DNA from: Allopusillimonas sp048270225
GTDB taxonomy: Bacteria > Pseudomonadota > Gammaproteobacteria > Burkholderiales > Burkholderiaceae_B
NCBI GenBank assembly: GCA_048270225.1
Contig: JBLWTG010000003.1
Location: forward strand, 186,001 to 250,000
DNA: 64,000 nt
Reading direction: 5' to 3'
This document shows positions 45,472 through 54,441 of this stretch, piece after piece; position 1 is the stretch's first letter; every line of letters begins with the position of its first letter. The notes below the pieces were generated by a model, which ran no database searches, had not been told where the DNA came from, and saw only the letters and a list, made by a program, of their open reading frames with translations. A program made the translations under genes and the position numbers.

Positions 45472-46557
45472 TCAGGCTGACAGCAGCAGGCAGTGGGCGG
45501 GATTCAGGCTGATGCTGACCTCGTCGCCTTGCGACATGTCGATGTCCGGATCTATGCGTGCCAGCAGGCGTTCCTCGCCGACGCGGATATCTGCCTCATA
45601 GACTTCGCCGACGAACTCCAGGCTTTCTATCGTGCCATGGATGACATTCTGGCCCTCGCCATGGTCCTTGCTGCTGATACGGATGAATTCAGGTCGTATG
45701 CAGAGCGTGGCCTTGCTGCCGGCGGCCAGATCGCGCGCCTGGCAATGGATGAGGCCGATGCCGGTCTGGACAACTGTCAGCCCCTGCTCGGCGCCTTGCA
45801 CGACCGCATCGATCTGATTGGCGCGCCCGATGAAGTCTGCCACAAAACGGTGGTCGGCATTGAAGTAAATCTTTTGCGGTGTACCTTTCTCGACGATGTG
45901 GCCGGCGCGCATGACGGCAATGGTGTCCGATAAGGCCAGTGCTTCGACGCGGTCGTGCGTGACGTAGACCGCCGTGATGTTCAGCCCGCTCATGAAGCTG
46001 CGCAGTTCCTTGCGGGTTTCCTCGCGCAGCTTGGCGTCCAGATTGCTCAATGGCTCATCGAACAGAATGACTTTGGGTTCGGCCACCAGGGCGCGTGCCA
46101 GCGCGACCCGCTGTTGCTGGCCGCCTGACAGCTTGGTGGCTGAACGGTGCTCGAGTCCGTCGAGCTGGACGAAGCGCAGCGTACGCGCCACCTTCTCGCG
46201 TATCACGCTCTTGCGTTCGCCCCTGATCTGCAGCGGGTAGGCGATGTTGTCGAATACGCTCATGTGCGGCCAGATGGCATAGGTCTGGAACACCATCCCC
46301 AGTCCGCGCTTTTCCGGCGCAACGGCTATGCCTTTTGCGCGCGACCACATCACTTCGCCGCCGATGCTGATCTCGCCGTCGTCTGGCGTTTCCAGCCCGA
46401 CGATGCAGCGCAGCAGCGTTGTCTTGCCGCAGCCGCTGGGCCCCAGCAGCGTAAAGATCTCATTGGCAGGAATGGTCAGGTCGACCTGATCGAGCGCCTT
46501 GACCGTTTTCCCTTCCGAGATGTAATGCTTGCACAGACCCTCGATCCGTATTTCCAT
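45472..46557 (-). CDS. ABC transporter ATP-binding protein (CUT1/FbpC/PotA type)
   Basis: This ATPase (361 aa) energises the neighbouring importer. It has Walker A GPSGCGKTTLLR, signature LSGGQQQRVALARAL, Walker B VILFDEPLSNLDAKL and an H-loop in VYVTHDRVEAL. A C-terminal TOBE domain follows from about residue 270. It lies between the binding-protein and permease genes. Confidence 0.93.
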   Translation of the reverse strand: MEIRIEGLCKHYISEGKTVKALDQVDLTIPANEIFTLLGPSGCGKTTLLRCIVGLETPDDGEISIGGEVMWSRAKGIAVAPEKRGLGMVFQTYAIWPHMSVFDNIAYPLQIRGERKSVIREKVARTLRFVQLDGLEHRSATKLSGGQQQRVALARALVAEPKVILFDEPLSNLDAKLREETRKELRSFMSGLNITAVYVTHDRVEALALSDTIAVMRAGHIVEKGTPQKIYFNADHRFVADFIGRANQIDAVVQGAEQGLTVVQTGIGLIHCQARDLAAGSKATLCIRPEFIRISSKDHGEGQNVIHGTIESLEFVGEVYEADIRVGEERLLARIDPDIDMSQGDEVSISLNPAHCLLLSA

Positions 46558-46579
46558 GATCAGTTCTTTTTCTACAGAC

Positions 46580-47614
46580 TCAGCGGGTATTGAACAGCTT
46601 GCCGAACTCGCGGCCCCATTTCTGGATCTCTTCGTCGGACAGATCGCGCACGGGCAGCACTTGCGTCTTGTCTATGCCTTCGATGGCGGGGAAGACGCCG
46701 GGCGCCAGCACATATTCGCCGACATCCTTGGCCAGCAGGCCCATGGCTTCCTTGCTCAGCCAGTAATCCATGAATGCGCGGGCGGCTTCAGGATGCGGAG
46801 CCTTCGAGGTAAGGGCGATGGCGCGCGATGTGCCCAGCAGAGGCTGGCCCGAGCGCGGGCCCCAGTCCAGCGGCGCCGGCGCTTTGGTGACGATATATTT
46901 GGGCATCGAAATGCCGATGAGCTTTTCGCCGCTCTCCACCGGTGCAGGGGTCGGGCCGAAGGAGGCCACGAACATGGGCTGGTTGGCCGCCAGTCCTTTC
47001 AGGTACGCCATCCAATCGTCCTCGGTCTTGAAGACTTTTTCTTTCAGGCCTATCAGCCAGGCGATGGTGGAAGGATGATTGGCTGGATTGGCCATGACGA
47101 TCTGGTTTTTCCACTTCGGATCAGCCAGGTCTTCGTAGCGGGCAGGCGCATCCGCTTTTTTCAGGTGATCGGTATTGAACAGATAGGATACGTACTCAAT
47201 GCCGAAGAGCGTGATGCTGTCATCCTTGGTGGCCCACTCGGGATAGCCCTGGGCGGCGGGCGAACGGTAGGAGGCCAGCACGCCCTGTTCCTTGAGCACC
47301 TCCAGCATGGGCTGGGGTGATTGCAGCACATCGGCCAGCAGCTTGCCCGCATTGAATTCGGTCAGGATGGTGGGGATGAACTTGGAGCTGGATGCACGCG
47401 TATATTCGCCCTTGATGCCGGTGGCTTTTTCAAAGGCGTCCATAATGGGCTGGACGGCGGTGATATTGGCATAGAACACCGCCTTGCCCTGTGCCCTGGC
47501 CTTTTCCATCATGGCCGCGTCGGCGGCCCGGGCCAGCGGCGCAAAACCTGGCAGGCCGGTCAGGCCCGCCGCGCCGGCCAGTTTCAGAAAATGTCTGCGG
47601 TCGATGATTTTCAT
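46580..47614 (-). CDS. ABC substrate-binding protein (Fe3+/2-aminoethylphosphonate type)
   Basis: This periplasmic binding protein (344 aa) of the SBP_bac type is related to AfuA/FbpA and PhnS. The N-terminus DRRHFLKLAGAAGL has a twin-arginine motif, with cleavage near ARA (residue 30), implying Tat export. It is the first gene of the importer and has a good Shine-Dalgarno (AGGAG). The ligand could be ferric ion, phosphonate or a small organic acid. I do not see the paired Tyr motif that would settle iron. Confidence 0.87.
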   Translation of the reverse strand: MKIIDRRHFLKLAGAAGLTGLPGFAPLARAADAAMMEKARAQGKAVFYANITAVQPIMDAFEKATGIKGEYTRASSSKFIPTILTEFNAGKLLADVLQSPQPMLEVLKEQGVLASYRSPAAQGYPEWATKDDSITLFGIEYVSYLFNTDHLKKADAPARYEDLADPKWKNQIVMANPANHPSTIAWLIGLKEKVFKTEDDWMAYLKGLAANQPMFVASFGPTPAPVESGEKLIGISMPKYIVTKAPAPLDWGPRSGQPLLGTSRAIALTSKAPHPEAARAFMDYWLSKEAMGLLAKDVGEYVLAPGVFPAIEGIDKTQVLPVRDLSDEEIQKWGREFGKLFNTR

Positions 47615-47654
47615 GATGGTCTCGCTCCTGGTTATTTTGCATGTTTGTTACATG

Positions 47655-47672
47655 CCATCTTTGTCCAGATGG
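47655..47672. promoter_or_regulatory. Inverted repeat between divergent genes
   Basis: CCATCT (47655-47660) and AGATGG (47667-47672) are separated by 6 bases in the 127-base gap between the divergent importer operon and the DJ-1 gene. It could be an operator; evidence is limited to symmetry and place. Confidence 0.3.
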
Positions 47673-47741
47673 TAGACCGGCGCGAGCTACTAATCAACAG
47701 TTACTATAGTTATTCCCCAACACAGGATACAGAGACATATC

Positions 47742-48320
47742 ATGGCCAAGAAACTGCTGATGCTGGTCGGCGATTACGCCGAAGATTATGAAACAATGGT
47801 TCCCTTCCAGGTGTTGTTGACGGTAGGGCATACCGTGCATGCCGTCTGCCCGGACAAAAAAGCAGGTGATACGGTGGCCACTGCCATCCACGATTTCGAG
47901 GGCGCGCAGACATACAGCGAAAAGCCAGGCCACCGCTTTGCGCTGAACCATGATTTCGACAAGGTGGATCCCGCCGATTACGACGGCCTGGTCATCCCGG
48001 GCGGCAGGGCGCCGGAATATCTGCGCATGAACGACAAAGTGCTCGACATCGTCCGCCATTTCAACGACAACAAAAAACCTATCGCCGCAGTATGCCATGG
48101 CGCGCAGATCCTCGCGGCGGCAGGCATCCTCAAGGGCCGGACATGCTCCGCCTATCCGGCCTGCGCTGCAGAGGTCAGGCTGGCGGGCGGCACCTATGCC
48201 GATATCCCGATAGACCAGGCCCATACCGACGGTCACCTGGTGACCGCGCCGGCCTGGCCGGCGCACCCGGCATGGATGGCCCAGTTCCTGAAGGTGTTGG
48301 GAACCAAGATCGAGGCATAA
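47742..48320 (+). CDS. DJ-1/PfpI family protein
   Basis: This 192-residue class I glutamine amidotransferase-like protein has the nucleophile-elbow Cys in AVCHGAQILAAAG, after a Glu-containing N-terminal strand (DYAEDYE). The family includes proteases, chaperones and deglycases such as YhbO. Its exact activity is unclear. It is monocistronic and divergent from the ABC importer. Confidence 0.87.
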   Translation: MAKKLLMLVGDYAEDYETMVPFQVLLTVGHTVHAVCPDKKAGDTVATAIHDFEGAQTYSEKPGHRFALNHDFDKVDPADYDGLVIPGGRAPEYLRMNDKVLDIVRHFNDNKKPIAAVCHGAQILAAAGILKGRTCSAYPACAAEVRLAGGTYADIPIDQAHTDGHLVTAPAWPAHPAWMAQFLKVLGTKIEA

Positions 48321-48383
48321 GTCGCCTTGACGGCTGAAGGGCAACTGCTGCAAGTTGTTGCCCGGAGCCGCCTGGGTCAGTCG

Positions 48384-48785
48384 TCAGGCGCCTTTGGTCG
48401 GTGTGGCGGTGTCGGCAGCAAGCAGTTGATCGGCGCATAGCTCCGCCGCGCCATCCACAGGTTGCTTCATGTCTGCAAACGTGACCCAGCCGCCTTCCTC
48501 GATAAAGGAATCTCGCTTCCACGAGTCAGTTTCTTTCAGCGTGGTGAGCATGGCGCCGGCATCGGGCGAGGCAGAAAATCTGCTTGTGCAGATGTTGGCG
48601 GCCAACTGTGCCACGGCCTGCTGGGTCGAGTTCTGTGCCTGCTCGGTTGCGGTGCCGTTGGTCACCCAGCCACCAGCAGTAAATCCTACGACCATGGTCA
48701 GTACCGCAGCGCCTGCGCAAGACCAGAACCACAGTGTTTTGCTGGGTTTGAATTGTTCCCAGTTTTTCATTTTTCCTTCTGACAT
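48384..48785 (-). CDS. Conserved hypothetical single-pass membrane protein
   Basis: This 133-residue protein has one transmembrane segment (about residues 19-40, LWFWSCAGAAVLTMVVGFTAG). A periplasmic domain with two cysteines follows (ANICTSRF and AELCADQL), which could form a disulfide. AAGGAG lies 6 bases before the ATG at 48785. I recognise no domain. It is convergent with the DJ-1 gene and divergent from the catabolic cluster. Confidence 0.7.
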   Translation of the reverse strand: MSEGKMKNWEQFKPSKTLWFWSCAGAAVLTMVVGFTAGGWVTNGTATEQAQNSTQQAVAQLAANICTSRFSASPDAGAMLTTLKETDSWKRDSFIEEGGWVTFADMKQPVDGAAELCADQLLAADTATPTKGA

Positions 48786-49124
48786 CGTCTACTCCTTGGT
48801 GGCGGCCCGGAAGTATTCGCGGGCCTTCAAAAGCATTGCGAAAAAACGCGTGGTCGGCTTGCGTGTCCAATGCTCGGGTAGTTGATGGATTGCAGAAGCC
48901 AGCGTGATAGCGGTTTCAAATAGTTATAAAAATGAATGTTCCGCAATGCCCATGACTAATTTATACAGACCTTGTCTGTCTCGATCAAACCCTTTTACAT
49001 CTATAAGCGTAGGGGATTACACGGGTTATGCAGAATCCGGATAACAGAGGTCAGGGAAGTACCATTGTTATAGATCGCCCCTGTTTATATGCTCTTGTAC
49101 AGATTATCTTGATGGGTATCGAGC
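48786..49124. other. Intergenic promoter region of the catabolic island
   Basis: No gene is seen in these 339 bases. The right-hand part is AT-rich and holds two copies of motifs also present in the LysR/amidohydrolase gap (49066-49075 and 49098-49113), so it is probably the LysR-controlled promoter of the SDR-led operon. Confidence 0.5.
49066..49113 (+). promoter_or_regulatory. Putative LysR-type regulator site upstream of SDR operon
   Basis: TACAGATTATCTTGAT (49098-49113) matches the site at 52819-52834 at 14 of 16 bases. TGTTATAGAT (49066-49075) is identical to 52816-52825. The second location is the divergent LysR gene promoter, suggesting a shared regulator. Confidence 0.5.
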
Positions 49125-49925
49125 ATGAGCGGACGGCTGGAAAACAGGATCGCGATCGTTACTGGCGCAGGTAGCGTCGGGGCAGGCTGGGGCAATGGCC
49201 GGGCCACCGCCTGGCGTTTCGCACAGGAAGGCGCCCGGGTTTTCGCGGTGGATCTCGATGCCGCAGCGCTGGACGATACGGTTGCGCTGGTCCGCAAGGA
49301 AGGCGGCTGCATTACGCCGATGACAGCCGACGTGACGGACAGTGATGCGGTATCCGGCCTGGTGCAGGCTTGCATCGGCACGTATGGGCGTATCGATATC
49401 CTGGTCAACAACGTGGGCGGATCCCGCAAAGGCGGCCCGGTGTCGCTGTCTGAGCAGGACTGGGATCGCCAGATAGATTTCAACCTGAAAAGCGTGTTTC
49501 TGATGTGCAAGCATGTGCTGCCCGGCATGGCTGAACAGCGCTCAGGCGCCATCGTCAATATCTCGTCGACTTCGGGACTGCGCTGGACCGGATCCGCCCA
49601 GGTGGCATATGCAAGCGCCAAGGCCGGAGTCATACAGTTCTCTCGAGTGCTGGCTATTGAGTATGCAGGCAGAAACATACGCTGCAATACCGTGATCCCC
49701 GGACAACTGCATACGCCCATGGTGGAGGCCAGGCTCGCGGGACAGCGCGCCGGCGGCGATGTCCAGGCGCTTTTGCAGCAGCGACAGGCGCGCATTCCGC
49801 TGCCATTCATGGGCGATGGTCGCGACACCGCGAACGCAGCGCTCTTTCTGGCCTCGGACGAAGCCAGATTCATCACTGGCACCGAGTTGCTGGTGGACGG
49901 CGGTATGGTCGCCTCCTGCGGATAA
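49125..49925 (+). CDS. Short-chain dehydrogenase/reductase
   Basis: This NAD(P)-dependent oxidoreductase (266 aa) has the cofactor loop TGAGSVGAGWGNG, NNVGG and the catalytic Ser/Tyr/Lys in ISSTSG and YASAKAG, ending with GTELLVDGGM. The cofactor loop is longer in glycine than in most SDRs. It is the first gene of the SDR/lactonase/Bug operon and probably oxidises an alcohol or sugar-like substrate to a lactone or ketone that the next enzyme handles (inference). Confidence 0.88.
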   Translation: MSGRLENRIAIVTGAGSVGAGWGNGRATAWRFAQEGARVFAVDLDAAALDDTVALVRKEGGCITPMTADVTDSDAVSGLVQACIGTYGRIDILVNNVGGSRKGGPVSLSEQDWDRQIDFNLKSVFLMCKHVLPGMAEQRSGAIVNISSTSGLRWTGSAQVAYASAKAGVIQFSRVLAIEYAGRNIRCNTVIPGQLHTPMVEARLAGQRAGGDVQALLQQRQARIPLPFMGDGRDTANAALFLASDEARFITGTELLVDGGMVASCG

Positions 49926-49934
49926 GGAATCAAC

Positions 49935-50861
49935 ATGATGATGGCCGAACGCTATCCTGATCCTTCGATACGCATACTGGACGCCAGTTTCGAAAAGCTG
50001 GTGCTGGCGCTGGCCAAGGTGGAGCAGATTGCCGGCGGTTGCCGCTGGGCCGAGGGGCCTGTATGGATAGGCGATCATCATTGCTTGCTGTGGAGTGATG
50101 TGCCGTCGAACCGGATCATGCGCTGGGATGAGCACACAGGCCAGACCAGCATTTTCCGTCAGCCCTCGAATTACGCGAACGGAAACACCCGGGACCAGCA
50201 GGGCAGGCTCATTACCTGTGAGCACCTGGGGCGTCGCGTTACGCGGACAGAGCATGATGGGTCCGTGACGGTGCTGGCCGACAGCTTTGACGACAAGCCG
50301 CTGAACTCGCCCAACGATGTGGTGGTTTCCTCGGACGGCGCGGTCTGGTTCACCGACCCGCCTTTTGGCATTGTCGGGTATTACCAGGGCCGGAAAGCAG
50401 CCCAGGAATTGCCGGCCTGTACCTATCGGCTGGATCCCGAAACCGGGATATTGCACTGTGTCGACAGCACTGTGCAAGGACCCAACGGCCTGGCCTTCTC
50501 ACCCGACGAGCGCACGCTCTACGTCGTTCAGTCCCGGTCCAGGCCGCGCAAAATCATCGCCTTTGACGTAAGCGCGCGTGGGCAGCTGTCCGGCAGGCGG
50601 GAGCTGATTGACGCGGGCGAAGGAACGCCCGATGGATTTCGCGTGGATGGCGACGGCAACTTGTGGTGCGGCTGGGGCATGGGGAGCGAGGCGCTGGATG
50701 GTGTCCGTGTATTCAATCCGGACGGGGTTGCCATTGGCCATATCGCCCTGCCTGAACGGTGCGCGAACCTGGTCTTTGGCGGCGAACACCGGAACAGGCT
50801 GTTCATGGCGTCCAGCACGTCTGTGTATTCCTTGTTCGTCAATACGCAGGGCGCCCGGTAA
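49935..50861 (+). CDS. SMP-30/gluconolactonase-family lactonase
   Basis: This six-bladed beta-propeller (308 aa) of the SMP-30/LRE family has the metal ligands visible as Glu in RWAEGPVW, Asn in LNSPNDVVV and Asp in DGFRVDGDGN. It probably hydrolyses a lactone made by the neighbouring dehydrogenase. It follows the SDR gene after 9 bases. The substrate is unknown. Confidence 0.88.
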   Translation: MMMAERYPDPSIRILDASFEKLVLALAKVEQIAGGCRWAEGPVWIGDHHCLLWSDVPSNRIMRWDEHTGQTSIFRQPSNYANGNTRDQQGRLITCEHLGRRVTRTEHDGSVTVLADSFDDKPLNSPNDVVVSSDGAVWFTDPPFGIVGYYQGRKAAQELPACTYRLDPETGILHCVDSTVQGPNGLAFSPDERTLYVVQSRSRPRKIIAFDVSARGQLSGRRELIDAGEGTPDGFRVDGDGNLWCGWGMGSEALDGVRVFNPDGVAIGHIALPERCANLVFGGEHRNRLFMASSTSVYSLFVNTQGAR

Positions 50862-50911
50862 ACAGCAGAGCGTCATTTTATTCATCAAAAAAATCTGATT
50901 GGAGACAATTC

Positions 50912-51874
50912 ATGAAAACACTCATTCGCCATGCTGCAGGCACATTGCTATGCGCTCTCGCTGTGACGGGCACCGCCCAGGCGGAAAGCCTGCGCATTGT
51001 GGTTGCTTTTCCTCCCGGAGGTCCGGCCGACACACTGGCGCGCGTTGTCGCCAATGAGCTGGGCCCTATCCTGGGCCAGAACGTCCTGGTCGAGAACAAA
51101 CCGGGCGCCAACGGCGCGCTGGCCGCGAACGAGGTCAAGCGCGCCAGGCCGGATGGCACTACCGTATTCCTCAGTTCAGCCGGCGCCATCGCGATCAATC
51201 CAGGTTTGTACAAGAAGCTGACCTATCGCCCGGACGAGGATTTTGTACCCGTCACCATGCTGGTGGCGACGCCTGAAGTACTGGCGTTGTCAGCCAAGAA
51301 GGACATGAAGACGTTTGATGATTTCAAGCGCGAGTCCACTACACGGGAAGGGGGAATTGCCCTGTCTTCATCGGGTATAGGCAGCATGCCGCATATGGCG
51401 ATTACGCTGCTCAAGCGCGCGACGGGCTTGAATATTCTGCATGTGCCCTACAACGGCGCGGCCCCCGCCATCAATGATTCCATGGGAGGGCAGGTGGACG
51501 GATTCTTTGGTGATATTTCAGGTCTGCTGAAATACACCGAGGATGGCCGGCTCATTCCGGTGGGCGTTGCCGCCGCCAAGCGATCCCCCGCGCTGCCCGA
51601 GGTGCCGACCTTCAAGGAGCTGGGGTATCCGGACGTCATTGCCATTAACTGGTATGGCGTGTTCGCACCTGCCGCAACGCCGGACAAGACAGTGAATGCC
51701 CTGAACGAAGCCTTCAATAAAGCCATGCTGTCAGACAAGGCCAAAGCGTATGTGGCCAGCACCGGTGTCGAGTCATTTTCCACAACGCCCAAGGAGTTTG
51801 CCAAGATGGTGGACGACGATGCCAGCAAATGGTCGGGCTTGATCAAGGAAGAGAACATCTCCGTCAACGAGTAG
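50912..51874 (+). CDS. Tripartite tricarboxylate transporter receptor (TctC/Bug family)
   Basis: This periplasmic solute receptor (320 aa) has a signal peptide ending AQA (residue 24), followed by the Bug hallmark VVAFPPGGPADTLARVV and ENKPGANGALAA. Bug proteins are greatly expanded in Bordetella-like bacteria and bind carboxylates. GGAGA precedes the ATG by 7 bases. No TctA/TctB membrane genes are nearby, so it would use a pump encoded elsewhere, or act as a sensor. Confidence 0.93.
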   Translation: MKTLIRHAAGTLLCALAVTGTAQAESLRIVVAFPPGGPADTLARVVANELGPILGQNVLVENKPGANGALAANEVKRARPDGTTVFLSSAGAIAINPGLYKKLTYRPDEDFVPVTMLVATPEVLALSAKKDMKTFDDFKRESTTREGGIALSSSGIGSMPHMAITLLKRATGLNILHVPYNGAAPAINDSMGGQVDGFFGDISGLLKYTEDGRLIPVGVAAAKRSPALPEVPTFKELGYPDVIAINWYGVFAPAATPDKTVNALNEAFNKAMLSDKAKAYVASTGVESFSTTPKEFAKMVDDDASKWSGLIKEENISVNE

Positions 51875-51891
51875 GCGCAGACGGCAGCCGG

Positions 51892-52797
51892 TCAGTCGCC
51901 AGGCCACGTTGCAGCAACGAGCTTATGCAGAATATCCGACACGCCCTCACCGAGCCTGTTGATCCGTGCTTCATGGACGGGGCTGGCGATGACCAGGTTA
52001 TTGATAATGGCCGGGTGTTCGATCGTGGAATAGCGAAACCGGCCGCCGTGCCTGGGGTCCTGGACTTCGGACTTGGGCAGGACAGAGCATACGGCTGCCT
52101 GCAGCGTGGTCTCGCCTACGCTCTGTACCAGGTCTACTTCCGCGACAATATTCAGGTTGATGCCAAGATCGCGGCAGGCCTTGTCGACCAGCGCACGGAT
52201 GGAGTTGGGCGCGCTGGGCAGCACCATGGGAAAGTCCTTGAGCTGGCGGCCCTGCACGACGGTGCCGGGTGCGGGCTGGTAGCGGTCCGAGTAGGCCAGC
52301 ACAAGTTCTTCGCGGAAAACAGATCGATAGTGCAGAAGATCGGAGGGCTGCGGATCATACAGCAGGGCGATATCTATCCGCGCCTTGCTGATCCAGTCGA
52401 ACATCTCGACGCTCAGGCCTTCGGTGATGTTGAGCGTGGCGCCGGGGTAGGCCTCACGAAAACACCTGATCAGTTCGGGCGCGAGGCGGCGCGATATTCG
52501 GGGCGGCAGGCCGAGCCGGATTCTTCCTTCGTATTGTGCACGAAAGGTACACAGATCTTCCCGCGCCGTCCTGACTGCGCGGGCAATGGTCTGTGCATGA
52601 GTCAGCAAACGCAGACCGGCTTCGGTGGGTTCAACGCCGCGTCCGGTGCGCCGCAGCAGATGCATGCCCAACCCGGCTTCGAGCTGCTGAATGTGGCGGC
52701 TTAGCGAAGGTTGGGAAATATCCAATACCTCGACCGCGCGCGAGAAGCTTTTTTGTTCGCAGACCACGATGAAGTATTCAAGTTGCTTGAAATCCAT
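51892..52797 (-). CDS. LysR-family transcriptional regulator
   Basis: This 301-residue activator has an N-terminal winged HTH (SFSRAVEVLDISQPSLSRHI) and a C-terminal periplasmic-binding-like effector domain. It is divergent from the amidohydrolase gene with 56 bases between them and convergent with the Bug gene. The shared 16-bp motif implies that it controls both catabolic transcription units. Confidence 0.92.
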   Translation of the reverse strand: MDFKQLEYFIVVCEQKSFSRAVEVLDISQPSLSRHIQQLEAGLGMHLLRRTGRGVEPTEAGLRLLTHAQTIARAVRTAREDLCTFRAQYEGRIRLGLPPRISRRLAPELIRCFREAYPGATLNITEGLSVEMFDWISKARIDIALLYDPQPSDLLHYRSVFREELVLAYSDRYQPAPGTVVQGRQLKDFPMVLPSAPNSIRALVDKACRDLGINLNIVAEVDLVQSVGETTLQAAVCSVLPKSEVQDPRHGGRFRYSTIEHPAIINNLVIASPVHEARINRLGEGVSDILHKLVAATWPGD

Positions 52798-52815
52798 GTA
52801 CCTCCTCGCGCTCAG

Positions 52816-52834
52816 TGTTATAGATTATTTTGAT
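52816..52834. promoter_or_regulatory. Putative LysR-type regulator site in divergent promoter
   Basis: TATAGATTATTTTGAT (52819-52834), preceded by TG at 52816, lies in the 56-base gap between the LysR gene and the amidohydrolase gene. A near copy is upstream of the SDR operon. Confidence 0.5.
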
Positions 52835-52853
52835 AAAGGGAGTGTAGCCAATA

Positions 52854-53735
52854 ATGGCTTTTGATTGTGCATCGATGCCAGCGCAGACCCGCGCCGCGCA
52901 ATGGACCATGCCTGCGCTGGCGTGCGATAGCCATTGCCACATCTTTGGGCCGGCGCACCGATTCCCCTTTGCGCCGGAACGCAGCTACACGCCGGCAGAT
53001 GCCAGCGCCGAGATGCTGTGGGCCATGCATGCCCGTCTGGGTATTCAGCGGGGAGTGATTGTTCAGCCCAATTGTCACGGTTACGACATGTCCGCGCTCG
53101 TGGATGCCTTGCGACGAGGCCAGGGACAATATCGAGGCATTGCCCTGCTGCCTGGCGACGTGAGCCAGGATGAGTTGCTCAGGCTGGATCAGGAGGGCGT
53201 GCGGGGCGTGCGCTTCAACTTTATTGCGCATCTGGCTGGTGCCGGATCGGACGAGATGCTGGCCATGGCTGAACGCATTGCGCCGCTGGGCTGGCATTTG
53301 TGCATTCATACGCAAGGCCGGGCATTGCTGGAGCTGCTTCCTTCGTTGCATGCTGCGGGTGTGCCATATGTCATCGATCACATGGGCCGGGTGGATGTCG
53401 ACGAGGGAGTGAACGGCGAGGCCTTCCAGGCACTGCTTGCGCTGCGCGATGATCCGCTGGCATGGGTCAAGATCTCGGGCGTGGACAGGCTGGCGGGAGG
53501 GCAGGCGCCGTACGAACGAGGGTACGACTATGTGAAAGCATTGCTGGAGGCTTTGCCGCAGCGTGTGTTGTGGGGCACAGACTGGCCCCATCCCAATATT
53601 GCTGGCGCTGTCCCCGACGATGGCGAACTGTTGGGTCTGTTTTGCGCCTTGTGTCCTGACGATGCACTGCGCGAGCAGGTGCTGGTTCGCAATCCTCAGG
53701 CGCTTTATGACTTCAAGGAGATCAAACATGAATGA
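52854..53735 (+). CDS. Amidohydrolase 2 family protein (2-pyrone-4,6-dicarboxylate hydrolase-like)
   Basis: This TIM-barrel metal hydrolase (293 aa) resembles LigI. Motifs: CDSHCHIFG (HxH), TQGRAL, IDHMGR and GTDWPHPN with the catalytic Asp. Relatives open the lactone 2-pyrone-4,6-dicarboxylate in lignin-aromatic catabolism. No lig genes are present, so the substrate may be another lactone. The stop overlaps the next ATG by 8 bases. Confidence 0.85.
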   Translation: MAFDCASMPAQTRAAQWTMPALACDSHCHIFGPAHRFPFAPERSYTPADASAEMLWAMHARLGIQRGVIVQPNCHGYDMSALVDALRRGQGQYRGIALLPGDVSQDELLRLDQEGVRGVRFNFIAHLAGAGSDEMLAMAERIAPLGWHLCIHTQGRALLELLPSLHAAGVPYVIDHMGRVDVDEGVNGEAFQALLALRDDPLAWVKISGVDRLAGGQAPYERGYDYVKALLEALPQRVLWGTDWPHPNIAGAVPDDGELLGLFCALCPDDALREQVLVRNPQALYDFKEIKHE

Positions 53736-54387
53736 AATACATCCGGATGGCGGCAACGTGCGCCGGGTTGCGCAGGCCGGCGTGCCCGGATCAGGGGTTT
53801 TGCTTGTACGCATCCCGAATCATGCGCTCACGCAGGAACAGGCATATGCGTTGTTTTCGGGCATAGACACGGCCGCGCAGGCGCCGGCGCATCATGCCGC
53901 AGACGGCGCTTATCTGCATATCGTGCATGCGGAAAACAAGGGGGAAACCTATATCTATCGCCTGGGCGACGACGCGGCGGTTGATGTCGATCGCTATGCC
54001 TGCGTGCGGGATGCGGCATGTGCCCTGCACCCGGCAGCCGACATGGTCATGCTGGAAGTCATCCAGGCGGTGCCGGGCGCAAGCACGGGCGAGTCGGCGG
54101 GGTGGCACTATGTCGTAGAGACAGATGTGCGTCCGCAGGCGGAGCAGGATTTCAATGCCTGGTATCAGAATGAGCACCTGCCTGGCCTGGCGAGCGTGCC
54201 TGGCACTGTATTGGCGCTGCGCTTGCTCAATCGTTCAGGAACGCCTCGCTACCACGCGCTTTATCTGCTCGAAACACGAGAAACCTTTGGTTCTCCGCCC
54301 TGGCTCGCGGTACGGGCTACCGACTGGAGCAGCCAGGTCCGCCCCAATTTCCAGAACACGAAACGGACCATGTTCACCATTGTCTGA
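53728..54387 (+). CDS. Dimeric alpha/beta-barrel-like protein of unknown function
   Basis: This 219-residue protein has no confident family from sight. The second half contains FNAWYQNEHLPGLASVPG, a pattern found in dimeric ferredoxin-like (EthD/DUF4286-like) barrels that bind small carbon substrates. The N-terminal half may be a degenerate repeat of the same fold. It overlaps the amidohydrolase gene by 8 bases and precedes a CMD protein, so it probably works in the same pathway. Confidence 0.65.
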   Translation: MNEIHPDGGNVRRVAQAGVPGSGVLLVRIPNHALTQEQAYALFSGIDTAAQAPAHHAADGAYLHIVHAENKGETYIYRLGDDAAVDVDRYACVRDAACALHPAADMVMLEVIQAVPGASTGESAGWHYVVETDVRPQAEQDFNAWYQNEHLPGLASVPGTVLALRLLNRSGTPRYHALYLLETRETFGSPPWLAVRATDWSSQVRPNFQNTKRTMFTIV

Positions 54388-54441
54388 CCCTTACGGTTCG
54401 TTAAGTCAGTTCTACAGACACGATCACAGGAACGCATACTT

